A stretch of DNA of 12,239 nucleotides from NCBI GenBank assembly GCA_034002365.1, contig JAVFAR010000081.1:1-12239 (forward strand), given 5' to 3'. This stretch comes from Trichloromonas sp034002365 (GTDB lineage Bacteria; Desulfobacterota; Desulfuromonadia; Desulfuromonadales; Trichloromonadaceae). Below are positions 6,666 to 11,947 of the stretch, piece by piece. The notes below the pieces were generated by a model that worked only from the letters and a program-made list of their open reading frames with translations, searched no databases and was not told the DNA's origin. Numbering within the stretch: position 1 is the stretch's first letter; each line of letters starts with the position of its first letter. The translations under genes were made by a program, and so were the position numbers.

Positions 6666-6874
6666 TGGCCACCGCCCCGAACTGTCCGGCACACCTCTGC
6701 CGGCCAAACACGAAACCAAGCTGCAAAAGCTGCATCAAAACCGCCGTCGACCCTGCCGCCCTCTATCGGGCGCAGGGCGGCATCCTCCCCACAAAGCTCG
6801 CCGACTGGCCCACCCTGCGATTCATGGGCGCGCATTATCGGCGGGTTGAGGTGGATGAAGAAGAACATTATTAA
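6665..6874 (+). CDS. Cys-rich small protein (69 aa), GTG start
   Basis: The GTG start at 6665 shares its G with the TAG stop of the preceding gene, a coupling signature. Cysteines 7, 12, 20 and 23 (NCPAHLC, SCKSC) lie in the first 25 residues and could bind one zinc ion. The remainder (AVDPAALYRAQGGILPTKLA) is helical with an acidic tail ending VEVDEEEHY. No family was recognised. The alternating acidic and cysteine-rich composition is common in phage accessory proteins. It is followed after 24 bases by the next gene. Confidence 0.6.
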   Translation: MATAPNCPAHLCRPNTKPSCKSCIKTAVDPAALYRAQGGILPTKLADWPTLRFMGAHYRRVEVDEEEHY

Positions 6875-6898
6875 ATTCGATGGAAAAGGAGAAACCTC

Positions 6899-7219
6899 AT
6901 GCCCTACCTCTACGAAAAACACACCTCGCCCTCCGGTCGCGTCACCTATCGCCCCCTCGCCGAACGGCGGGTCGAGATCGATGCCGAGCTGGCCAACGCA
7001 TTTCTGCTCACGCTGATCGGCGCCACCATCGTCAACATGGAAACCAACCTGCAACCCCACAGCCGCGCGCTCCGGGAGATCCAGACCATTGAAAAATCCC
7101 TCCGCACCATCTCCGCCGGCCAAGACCTCGACCCGTCCATGTACCCCCTCGCCTGGGGCGCCCTCAATGCGGCCCTGGCGTTTCTGGAGGAAGAGGCCGG
7201 GGCGGCGGTGAAGCAGTAA
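6899..7219 (+). CDS. hypothetical protein upstream of first attC-like site (106 aa)
   Basis: ATG 6899 is preceded by AAAAGGAGAAA. The product is basic at its start (MPYLYEKHTSPSGRVTYRPL) and helical after residue 25, with LANAFLLTLIGATIVNMETN and a closing acidic/Ala-rich LAFLEEEAG helix. No family was recognised and no membrane segment is convincing. The TAA stop (7217-7219) lies inside the left core of the first attC-like site, the position usual for the last codon of an integron cassette. The gene may be the first cassette of the array, or phage DNA next to the insertion point. The upstream boundary is not marked by another attC or a clear attI. Confidence 0.65.
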   Translation: MPYLYEKHTSPSGRVTYRPLAERRVEIDAELANAFLLTLIGATIVNMETNLQPHSRALREIQTIEKSLRTISAGQDLDPSMYPLAWGALNAALAFLEEEAGAAVKQ

Positions 7220-7276
7220 CGACTGAGTTGAGGGGCCGCCGTATTTTGGCGGTCCGCCTCGAACGATTGGTTAAGG
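7214..7276 (+). other. attC-like site A
   Basis: Left core CAGTAAC (7214-7220) pairs through TAAC with GTTA (7270-7273) of the right core GTTAAGG. GTTGAGG (7227-7233) faces CCTCGAAC (7257-7264), identical after complementing except for one extra base on the right, the extrahelical-base pattern of attC. An inner 8-bp stem (7233-7240 with 7248-7255, one G-T wobble) closes a loop GTATTTT. The previous gene's TAA lies in the left core. Confidence 0.85.
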
Positions 7277-7280
7277 GCCG

Positions 7281-8141
7281 ATGAGCACAATGCTGAAAAC
7301 TGGGCATTTATTCGCAGGAGGAGGCGGTGGCTTACTTGCAGACCTCATTTTGGGACACCGACCCGCCTTTGCCGTCGAGTGGGACCCGAACTGCTGTCAA
7401 ACCCTCCGCAACCGGGCCGCAGACGGATGGTTCCCCGGTTTGCGGGTGTACGAAGGAGACGTTCGGCTGTTCGATCCATCCCCCTGGAAGGGACGGGTGG
7501 ATTGCCTCGCAGCGGGGTTCCCTTGCCAGGATATTAGCGCAGCAGGCAAAGGCGAGGGCATCACGGGAGCGAGAAGCGGCCTTGTCAGCGAGGTCTTTCG
7601 AGCAGTTGACGCTATTGAGCCCATGTTCGTCTTCCTCGAAAACAGCCCCCGAATCAGAACAAGGGGCCGCCATGTCGTCATTGCCGAACTCGTTTCGAGG
7701 GGATACGCTTGGCGCGACGGAATTCTTGCCGCGTCTGATGTTGGAGCATGGCACGACCGGGAAAGATGGTGGCTTCTTGCTGCCAACGCTGACGGTCTGC
7801 GGCAACTGGAACAGAAAGGGAGCCTCGCCGACGAGTGGCGATGGCTTGATAACGGCGCTGAAGAAACTGCCGACCCTGTGCGCCCGAGACGCCCGGACTG
7901 TGGCCGGATCGCAGCCGCCACGAAGAGCACCCACCAGCGGGGACCCGCTGACATGGCACTTGGGGAAACAACTGCCGCCAGAAAAGCGACGTGGTTTGAA
8001 GCTGAACCCGATGTGGGCCGCCTGGTTTATGGGGTGGCCGATGACTTGGTTCCGGGTGCGGTGAAGGCGCTCGGGAATGGACAGGTGCCCCTGCAAGCTG
8101 CGGCAGCCTTCGCGCTGCTGAGCTGCCCGGGAGGCCCTTAA
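7281..8141 (+). CDS. DNA (cytosine-5-)-methyltransferase
   Basis: The 286-residue protein is a C5-methyltransferase that transfers methyl from SAM to cytosine. Motif I is HLFAGGGGG (9-17). Motif IV is GFPCQDIS (79-86) with catalytic Cys82. Motif VI is ENSP (120-123, usually ENV). RERWW (160-164) is motif VIII. GNGQVP (265-270) closes motif X. It is shorter than host enzymes, and the segment where a target-recognition domain would sit (about 165-255) is low in recognisable structure. That same DNA encodes an overprinted ORF in another frame. ATG 7281 lies ten bases after the attC cut. ATG 7290 is an alternative. The TAA stop (8139-8141) is inside attC-like site B. It probably acts in anti-restriction self-modification. 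Confidence 0.88.
   Translation: MSTMLKTGHLFAGGGGGLLADLILGHRPAFAVEWDPNCCQTLRNRAADGWFPGLRVYEGDVRLFDPSPWKGRVDCLAAGFPCQDISAAGKGEGITGARSGLVSEVFRAVDAIEPMFVFLENSPRIRTRGRHVVIAELVSRGYAWRDGILAASDVGAWHDRERWWLLAANADGLRQLEQKGSLADEWRWLDNGAEETADPVRPRRPDCGRIAAATKSTHQRGPADMALGETTAARKATWFEAEPDVGRLVYGVADDLVPGAVKALGNGQVPLQAAAAFALLSCPGGP
7327..8064 (+). CDS. overprinted gene inside the C5-methyltransferase (245 aa, different frame)
   Basis: An uninterrupted 738-base frame, entirely inside the methyltransferase gene, starts at GTG 7327 with a strong site AGGAGGAGG (7316-7324) just in front. Its translation contains blocks that I recognise from a phage protein type found with C5-methyltransferases: FLLPTLTVCGNWNRKG (about 150-165), SGDGLITALKKLPTLCARDA (170-189) and a LNPMWAAWFMGWPMTW C-terminus (226-241). 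Those motifs recur in phage methyltransferase loci, which is why I treat this as a real dual-coding gene and not a shadow. The MGWPMTW block is encoded over the methyltransferase residues GVADDLV. The role is unknown. A partner that supplies target recognition is conceivable. Confidence 0.55.
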   Translation: MAYLQTSFWDTDPPLPSSGTRTAVKPSATGPQTDGSPVCGCTKETFGCSIHPPGRDGWIASQRGSLARILAQQAKARASREREAALSARSFEQLTLLSPCSSSSKTAPESEQGAAMSSLPNSFRGDTLGATEFLPRLMLEHGTTGKDGGFLLPTLTVCGNWNRKGASPTSGDGLITALKKLPTLCARDARTVAGSQPPRRAPTSGDPLTWHLGKQLPPEKRRGLKLNPMWAAWFMGWPMTWFRVR

Positions 8142-8192
8142 CGATTGAGGTGTGCGGTGAGCGAAGCGATCCGCTTGACCGTTTGGTTATAA
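8136..8192 (+). other. attC-like site B
   Basis: Left core CCTTAAC (8136-8142) pairs through TAAC with GTTA (8186-8189) of GTTATAA. GGTGTGCGG (8149-8157) faces CCGCTTGACC (8171-8180), which complements as GGTCAAGCGG, so the right arm carries one extra base. Two positions next to the bulge are mispaired or wobble. The right arm CCGCTTGACC is identical to that of site D. The methyltransferase stop sits in the left core. Confidence 0.85.
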
Positions 8193-8219
8193 TCCGTACC
8201 ACCGCATAAAGGAAAAATC

Positions 8220-8894
8220 GTGGAAAAAGTCGTAATCGGAAATGCTGAACTTTATCTGGGTGACTGCCTTGAAATCCTGCCGACGCTTGGCAAGGTCGAT
8301 GCTGTGATAACTGACCCGCCGTATGGCCTCGGAAACAAGCACAACGGAGGCGGAGGCGGTGCTAAGAGCACTTGGAAGCACAAGTCAGAGGTTGCTAAAG
8401 GCTTTGACATGGAACGGCCTGACAAAACGTATTTTGACCTGATGCGGGAAATGTCGGGCGTGTCTCTTTTCTGGGGCGGCAACTACTTTGCCGACATTCT
8501 GCCGCCTTCAATGGGCTGGCTGGTGTGGGATAAAGGGCTTGAAGGCTTTTCGACTTCTGATTTTGAGATGGCGTGGACTTCCCGGAACAATGCAGCGCGG
8601 CGCATTCGGTATGCTTGCGGGAATGAGCGAGGCTTTGCACCAAAGAGCAAAGAGGATCGAGTGTTCATCAATTCGCATCCGACGCAAAAGCCCGTGATTG
8701 TCATGCAATGGTGCATCCAGCAGGTCGGCAACCCTTCTACTGTCTGCGACCCTTTCATGGGTTCTGGTTCAACGGGGGTGGCGGCAATGGCACTGCAAAA
8801 ACACTTCATCGGCATAGAGATTGACCGGCGATATTTTGACATTGCCTGCAAAAGAATAGAGGCATCACAGGCGCAGGGACATTTAGGATTATAA
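8220..8894 (+). CDS. DNA N6-adenine or N4-cytosine methyltransferase (beta class)
   Basis: This 224-residue enzyme methylates an exocyclic amino group using SAM. The catalytic DPPY motif is at 32-35, and the SAM-binding DPFMGSGSTG is C-terminal at 177-186 after HPTQKP (153-158), an order typical of the beta class in the N6_N4_Mtase family. DPPY rather than SPPY favours adenine. IGIEIDRRYF (197-206) is the usual follow-on. A GGGGG run near 43-47 sits just after the catalytic loop. GTG 8220 is preceded by AAAGGA. It follows attC-like site B by 27 bases but lacks an attC after its own stop. A GC hairpin is there instead. The GC content looks lower than in the replication genes. Confidence 0.88.
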   Translation: MEKVVIGNAELYLGDCLEILPTLGKVDAVITDPPYGLGNKHNGGGGGAKSTWKHKSEVAKGFDMERPDKTYFDLMREMSGVSLFWGGNYFADILPPSMGWLVWDKGLEGFSTSDFEMAWTSRNNAARRIRYACGNERGFAPKSKEDRVFINSHPTQKPVIVMQWCIQQVGNPSTVCDPFMGSGSTGVAAMALQKHFIGIEIDRRYFDIACKRIEASQAQGHLGL

Positions 8895-8901
8895 CCATCA
8901 T

Positions 8902-8924
8902 TACCCCGCCCAACCGGCGGGGTA
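8902..8924 (+). terminator. 9-bp GC hairpin between methyltransferase and integrase (possible terminator)
   Basis: TACCCCGCC (8902-8910) and GGCGGGGTA (8916-8924) are perfect reverse complements around a CAACC loop. No T-run follows on either strand, so termination would be weak or factor-dependent. Its position, eight bases after the methyltransferase stop and about 26 before the integrase start, suggests an expression break. Confidence 0.5.
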
Positions 8925-8950
8925 TCACTCAAACGAAAGGAGATAAAGCC

Positions 8951-9922
8951 ATGAAAACAGGCGAAATCGTCGACAAATTGCGCGAGAAAATACGCCTGAA
9001 ACATTACAGCCTGGCCACCGAGAAAACCTATGTCGGATGGGCGCGCCGGTATATCTCCTTTCATGCCGCCCGGGTGGCCGGCGGGACGGCGCTTTCGGGC
9101 GCCGAAGAAGTCACCGCGTTTCTGACCTGGCTGGCGACGCAGAAGCGGGTCAGTGCCAGCACCCAGAATCAGGCCATGAACGCTCTGGTGTTCCTCTATG
9201 GTGAAGTCCTCGGCCAGTCGCTCGGAAACATCGACGCTATCCGCGCCAAGCGGTCAAAGCGGCTGCCGGCCGTGTTCACCGTCTCCGAAGTGCGGCGAGT
9301 TCTGGAGCAGCTTTCGGATGGCGCGTGGCTCATGGCGTCGCTGCTGTATGGTTCCGGGCTGCGATTGTCCGAGGTGTTGCGGCTGCGGGTCAAGGATGTG
9401 GATTTCGACCGGCAATCGCTGACGATCCGCTGCGGCAAAGGCGACAAAGACCGCGTCACCTGCCTGCCATCCTCGCTGGTGCTGGCGTTGCAGCAACATC
9501 TAGAGCGGCGCCGGCTGCTGCATGACCGGGATTTTGCCGCCGGAATCGGGGCTAGCATGCCGCCGGCGCTGGCGCGGAAATATCCCCAGGCTCCGCTCCA
9601 GTGGGGCTGGCAGTACGTTTTCCCCGCATCGCAACCGGCCCGCGATCCGCGCAACCCGCAATCTCCGCTGCTGCGCCACCATCTGCACCCCTCGGCCTTG
9701 CAAAAGGCGGTCAAGACAGCCATCCGCCGCGCCGGTATCGCCAAGCACGCCGGATGCCACACCTTCCGGCACTCCTTCGCCACGCATCTGCTGGAGACGG
9801 GGACCGACATTCGCACCCTGCAAGAGCTGCTCGGTCATGCCGACGTGCGCACCACGCAGATTTACACCCACGTCACCGGCCACGGAGCCGGTGTTCGCTC
9901 ACCCCTAGACCTGGTGGCCTGA
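8951..9922 (+). CDS. intI: integron integrase (IntI-type tyrosine recombinase)
   Basis: At 323 residues this is the length of IntI enzymes, which recombine attC with attI or attC sites using a folded single strand. The catalytic set is present: Arg138 in GSGLRLSEV, Lys163 in GKGDKDR, His270 and Arg273 in HTFRH, His296 in LLGHAD and Tyr305 in IYTHV. The IntI-specific insert, absent from ordinary XerC/D, is seen as ALARKYPQAPLQWGWQYVFP (206-225), and the tail HGAGVRSPLD matches IntI proteins. ATG 8951 follows AAAGGAGATAAAGCC. The stop overlaps the next gene's ATG. The gene points the same way as the cassettes and is flanked by attC-like sites on both sides, unlike the usual divergent arrangement. 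Confidence 0.93.
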   Translation: MKTGEIVDKLREKIRLKHYSLATEKTYVGWARRYISFHAARVAGGTALSGAEEVTAFLTWLATQKRVSASTQNQAMNALVFLYGEVLGQSLGNIDAIRAKRSKRLPAVFTVSEVRRVLEQLSDGAWLMASLLYGSGLRLSEVLRLRVKDVDFDRQSLTIRCGKGDKDRVTCLPSSLVLALQQHLERRRLLHDRDFAAGIGASMPPALARKYPQAPLQWGWQYVFPASQPARDPRNPQSPLLRHHLHPSALQKAVKTAIRRAGIAKHAGCHTFRHSFATHLLETGTDIRTLQELLGHADVRTTQIYTHVTGHGAGVRSPLDLVA

Positions 9923-10161
9923 TGACCGCAAAGGAACGCCGCGCCATGCGCAAACTTGAAATCCGGCTGGAAACGGCCGAACGGACGCTAAGCCGTATCA
10001 ACCAGAGCCATATGGACCATTTCCGCGAAATCTACGAAGACCGCTGTGCCATGCTCGAAGCCCTCGAACTGGTAAGCGATGCTTACCAGTTGCTGCACAG
10101 TCGGGTAAAAAACGATCCGCAGTTCATGGCCAAAAAAGCCGAAATCGAGCCGAATTTTTAA
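9922..10161 (+). CDS. hypothetical coiled-coil protein coupled to integrase (79 aa)
   Basis: ATG 9922 overlaps the integrase stop (TGATG), so both are translated from one message. The product is highly charged and helical: RRAMRKLEIRLETAERTLSR then NQSHMDHFREIYEDRCAMLE, with a basic C-terminal KAEIEPNF. It looks like a long antiparallel coiled coil. No DNA-binding or recombination-directionality motif is recognisable. Coupling to an integrase makes an accessory role in recombination possible, but the function is unknown. Confidence 0.65.
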   Translation: MTAKERRAMRKLEIRLETAERTLSRINQSHMDHFREIYEDRCAMLEALELVSDAYQLLHSRVKNDPQFMAKKAEIEPNF

Positions 10162-10196
10162 CCGTAGGGGCGCAGCATGCTGCGCCTATGACCGTA
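10161..10196. repeat. REP-like palindrome flanked by ACCGTA
   Basis: GGCGCAGCATGCTGCGCC (10169-10186) is a perfect 18-base palindrome. Extended by TAGG/CTA it resembles the short REP-type hairpin GTAGGGGCGCAGCATGCTGC common in bacterial chromosomes. ACCGTA occurs at 10161-10166 and 10191-10196 on either side, which could be a target duplication or chance. Confidence 0.6.
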
Positions 10197-10216
10197 ACCA
10201 CCCAACAGGAGCCCCC

Positions 10217-10384
10217 ATGACCAACCGTCTCGGCCTGGCCAAGCTCACCGACGAAGAAAAGCGCGATATTATCCAGGCCCTCACCCGGCATGGCCTAATT
10301 TTCCCCAGCTGCCGGATGGTCATCAACGTCAATGCCGAAGGCAAACTGGGCAGCATTGAGTATGAGAAGATCGTTTTGAGATAA
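10217..10384 (+). CDS. hypothetical small protein ending in attC-like site C (55 aa)
   Basis: ATG 10217 has AGGAG (10207-10211) five bases upstream. The product starts MTNRLGLAKLTDEEKRDIIQ, has an ALTRHGLIF helix and a single Cys in FPSCRMVI, and closes with EYEKIVLR. No family was recognised. The TAA stop (10382-10384) lies in the left core of attC-like site C, exactly as with the other cassette genes, so it is the terminal gene of the segment that carries the second methyltransferase and the integrase. Confidence 0.6.
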   Translation: MTNRLGLAKLTDEEKRDIIQALTRHGLIFPSCRMVINVNAEGKLGSIEYEKIVLR

Positions 10385-10444
10385 CGATGAAGGTAACCGG
10401 AGAGCGAACGCAGTGAGCGAATCCGGTTGACCGTTTTGTTAGCA
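10379..10444 (+). other. attC-like site C
   Basis: Left core AGATAAC (10379-10385) pairs through TAAC with GTTA (10438-10441) of GTTAGCA. GGTAACCGG (10392-10400) faces CCGGTTGACC (10423-10432), which complements as GGTCAACCGG. The arms agree throughout except for the single extra base, the clearest extrahelical-base example of the five. The central loop (10401-10422) is not strongly paired. Confidence 0.88.
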
Positions 10445-10472
10445 AAGCCTTTGTAGAAAGGAGCAATTTCAG

Positions 10473-11270
10473 ATGATTACCGTTTTGCATCATGCCGACG
10501 CCGATGGATTCGGTGCAGCCTACGCCCTCTGGAAGACGTTTGACCAGGAGGCCAAGTTTATTCCTGTGCAGTACGGGCAACCTGTGCCGGAACTGCCGGA
10601 GGAAACGGACTGTCTTTATATCGTGGATTTCTCGTATGACCGGGAGACCACCCTGGCGCTGGCCCGCAGATTCGGGGTTGGCTCCATCGTGGTCATAGAC
10701 CACCACAAGACAGCGGAAAAGGAACTGGCCGGGCTGATGTTCGCCGAGTTCGATATGAACAAGAGCGGGGCCGTTCTGGCGTGGGAGCACGGCAAACCCT
10801 TTCAGCCTGTGCCGCCGCTCCTCCGCTATGTGCAGGACCGCGACCTGTGGAAATTCGAGCTGCCGTACTCGGAGGAGGTTAACCTCTACATTGCATCGCT
10901 GCCGTGGGATTTTGAGGTGTGGGACCGCTTCGACCTGCCGACCGCCGTCGAGGCCGGAAAGGCGATCAAGGCTTTCCGGGACAACCAGATCAAGACAGCT
11001 TTTCGCGATGCGCGGGTGATGGACTTCTTCGGGCACACTGTCCCGGTGGTCAACTGCTCGGCAAACATATCCGAGGTCGGGCACGATCTTCTGAAAGCTT
11101 ACCCCAACGCGCCGTTTGCGGTGATGTACTGCGACCGGGGAGACGGCCAGCGGAGCTATTCGCTGCGCTCGCGGGGAGATTTCGACGTGGCCGAATTCTG
11201 CCGAGAGCATGGGGGCGGAGGCCACAAGGCGGCGGCTGGATTCGCGATGCCCGCCCCTTTGGCTTGCTAA
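10473..11270 (+). CDS. DHH/DHHA1-family phosphoesterase
   Basis: The 265-residue protein is a DHH-superfamily metal-dependent phosphoesterase. Members include oligoribonucleotide and cyclic-dinucleotide hydrolases. Metal-site motifs seen are HHADADG (6-12), VDFS (51-54), IDHHKT (75-80) and QDRDLW (121-126). The C-terminal DHHA1 hallmark is GGGGHKAAAGF (247-257). ATG 10473 follows AAAGGAG by nine bases. The TAA stop lies in the left core of attC-like site D, so it is the only gene of its cassette. No separate promoter is visible. Such proteins could degrade short RNA or nucleotide signals during infection. The actual substrate cannot be judged from sequence. Confidence 0.85.
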   Translation: MITVLHHADADGFGAAYALWKTFDQEAKFIPVQYGQPVPELPEETDCLYIVDFSYDRETTLALARRFGVGSIVVIDHHKTAEKELAGLMFAEFDMNKSGAVLAWEHGKPFQPVPPLLRYVQDRDLWKFELPYSEEVNLYIASLPWDFEVWDRFDLPTAVEAGKAIKAFRDNQIKTAFRDARVMDFFGHTVPVVNCSANISEVGHDLLKAYPNAPFAVMYCDRGDGQRSYSLRSRGDFDVAEFCREHGGGGHKAAAGFAMPAPLAC

Positions 11271-11332
11271 CGATCAAGGTAGGCGGTGAGGCGCGGCCTT
11301 TTGCGCCGATCCGCTTGACCGCCGGGTTAGGG
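11265..11332 (+). other. attC-like site D
   Basis: Left core TGCTAAC (11265-11271) pairs through TAAC with GTTA (11326-11329) of GTTAGGG. GGTAGGCGG (11278-11286) faces CCGCTTGACC (11311-11320), again with one extra base on the right, plus a wobble. GGCGC (11290-11294) and GCGCC (11303-11307) form an additional inner stem. Confidence 0.87.
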
Positions 11333-11381
11333 TGATTTTGCGCCGCCCTCGAAAAAAAAGGCATTGCATGTGTTTTTCTTC

Positions 11382-11409
11382 TTGCAATCACCGGCAATGC
11401 ATGTATAAT
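11382..11409 (+). promoter_or_regulatory. strong sigma70-type promoter inside cassette
   Basis: TTGCAA (11382-11387) is separated by 16 bases from a perfect TATAAT (11404-11409), 44 bases before the ATG at 11454. GGCATTGCATGT (11360-11371) and GGCAATGCATGT (11393-11404) form a direct repeat differing at one base, the second copy running into the -10, so they may be operator half-sites. It is the only convincing promoter I see in the array. Confidence 0.7.
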
Positions 11410-11453
11410 CATAATCAAGAGGACGGCAAAACAACCCAAGCCAGGAGGATAAC

Positions 11454-11753
11454 ATGAAAAAGCTGACCGGAACCGAAGCCATCAAGTACGCGGAAGTCAA
11501 CGGCCTGACCCTGAGCAAGCACACCGACCCGACCGAAGAAGCCCGCACCGGTCTGACGGCGGAAGAAGCCCGCGAAATTGCCAAGGAAGATCCGAGCTTG
11601 ATTCACCTGGAACTGCGGTTGATCGGCTGGAAAAAAGGAAATGACCAGATCGACGCCCCGGCCGGGTATCAGGATGAATACTACTGGCAGGGCGGGAAAT
11701 ACCAAGGGCCGGATGAGGATGGGATCGAGCCGGTCTATGAGGTGGTAGGATGA
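11454..11753 (+). CDS. hypothetical acidic protein, first gene of promoter-bearing cassette (99 aa)
   Basis: ATG 11454 has AGGAGG (11443-11448) upstream and the strong promoter at 11382-11409 in front. The acidic product begins MKKLTGTEAIKYAEVNGLTL, continues LTAEEAREIAKEDPSLIHLE, and ends in a Tyr-rich, Gly-rich tail (EYYWQGGKYQGPDEDG). No family was recognised and no membrane segment is visible. Its TGA stop overlaps the next ATG (ATGA at 11750-11753), coupling it to the small HTH protein. That promoter/coupled-pair layout is typical of toxin-antitoxin or regulator cassettes, which is an inference from layout. Confidence 0.7.
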   Translation: MKKLTGTEAIKYAEVNGLTLSKHTDPTEEARTGLTAEEAREIAKEDPSLIHLELRLIGWKKGNDQIDAPAGYQDEYYWQGGKYQGPDEDGIEPVYEVVG

Positions 11754-11947
11754 CCGGCCAACAATTGAGAGACGCCCGCCGAAAGGCGGGCGTGTCCATG
11801 GCCGAAGCTGCGCGGCTGACCGGAACCCCTTACGCGACCTGGCAGGGATGGGAAGCTGAGGGGACGAAAAACGCCCGCCGGCCACCTCCGATAGTTTTTT
11901 CGTGGTTGGAGCTTTTCGTGAAAATCCGAAAGCTCGAATCACCCTAA
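11750..11947 (+). CDS. small XRE-like helix-turn-helix protein (65 aa)
   Basis: The product begins LRDARRKAGVSMAEAARLTG and continues TPYATWQGWEAEGTK, an XRE/Cro-like helix-turn-helix of the kind found in antitoxins and phage repressors, with a basic Pro-rich bridge and a C-terminal IVFSWLELFVKIRKL helix. ATG 11750 overlaps the upstream stop. ATG 11798 is internal and would lose part of the domain. A 9-bp GC hairpin with a GAAA loop lies over codons 8-15. The TAA stop is in attC-like site E. It probably binds DNA. Autoregulation at the cassette's promoter repeats is an inference. Confidence 0.7.
   Translation: MTGQQLRDARRKAGVSMAEAARLTGTPYATWQGWEAEGTKNARRPPPIVFSWLELFVKIRKLESP
11772..11793 (+). 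promoter_or_regulatory. very stable GAAA-loop hairpin inside HTH gene
   Basis: ACGCCCGCC (11772-11780) and GGCGGGCGT (11785-11793) are perfect complements around a GAAA tetraloop. Positioned over codons 8-15, it could slow ribosomes or modulate coupled translation. Codon bias alone could create it. Confidence 0.4.

Noticed and set aside
6843..6849. GTTGAGG as a possible attI core upstream of the first cassette
   Set aside because: It lies within a reading frame, fits the core only partly, and has no supporting integrase-binding sites.
8175..8193. TTGACC and TATAAT at attC-like site B as a promoter for the second methyltransferase
   Set aside because: The hexamers are only seven bases apart, far from the 16-18 needed. 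Both are parts of the attC-like site.
9601..9921. Frame extension upstream of the 79-residue gene inside intI
   Set aside because: The upstream part is Pro/Arg/Ala shadow sequence of the integrase. The TGATG start at 9922 explains the gene.
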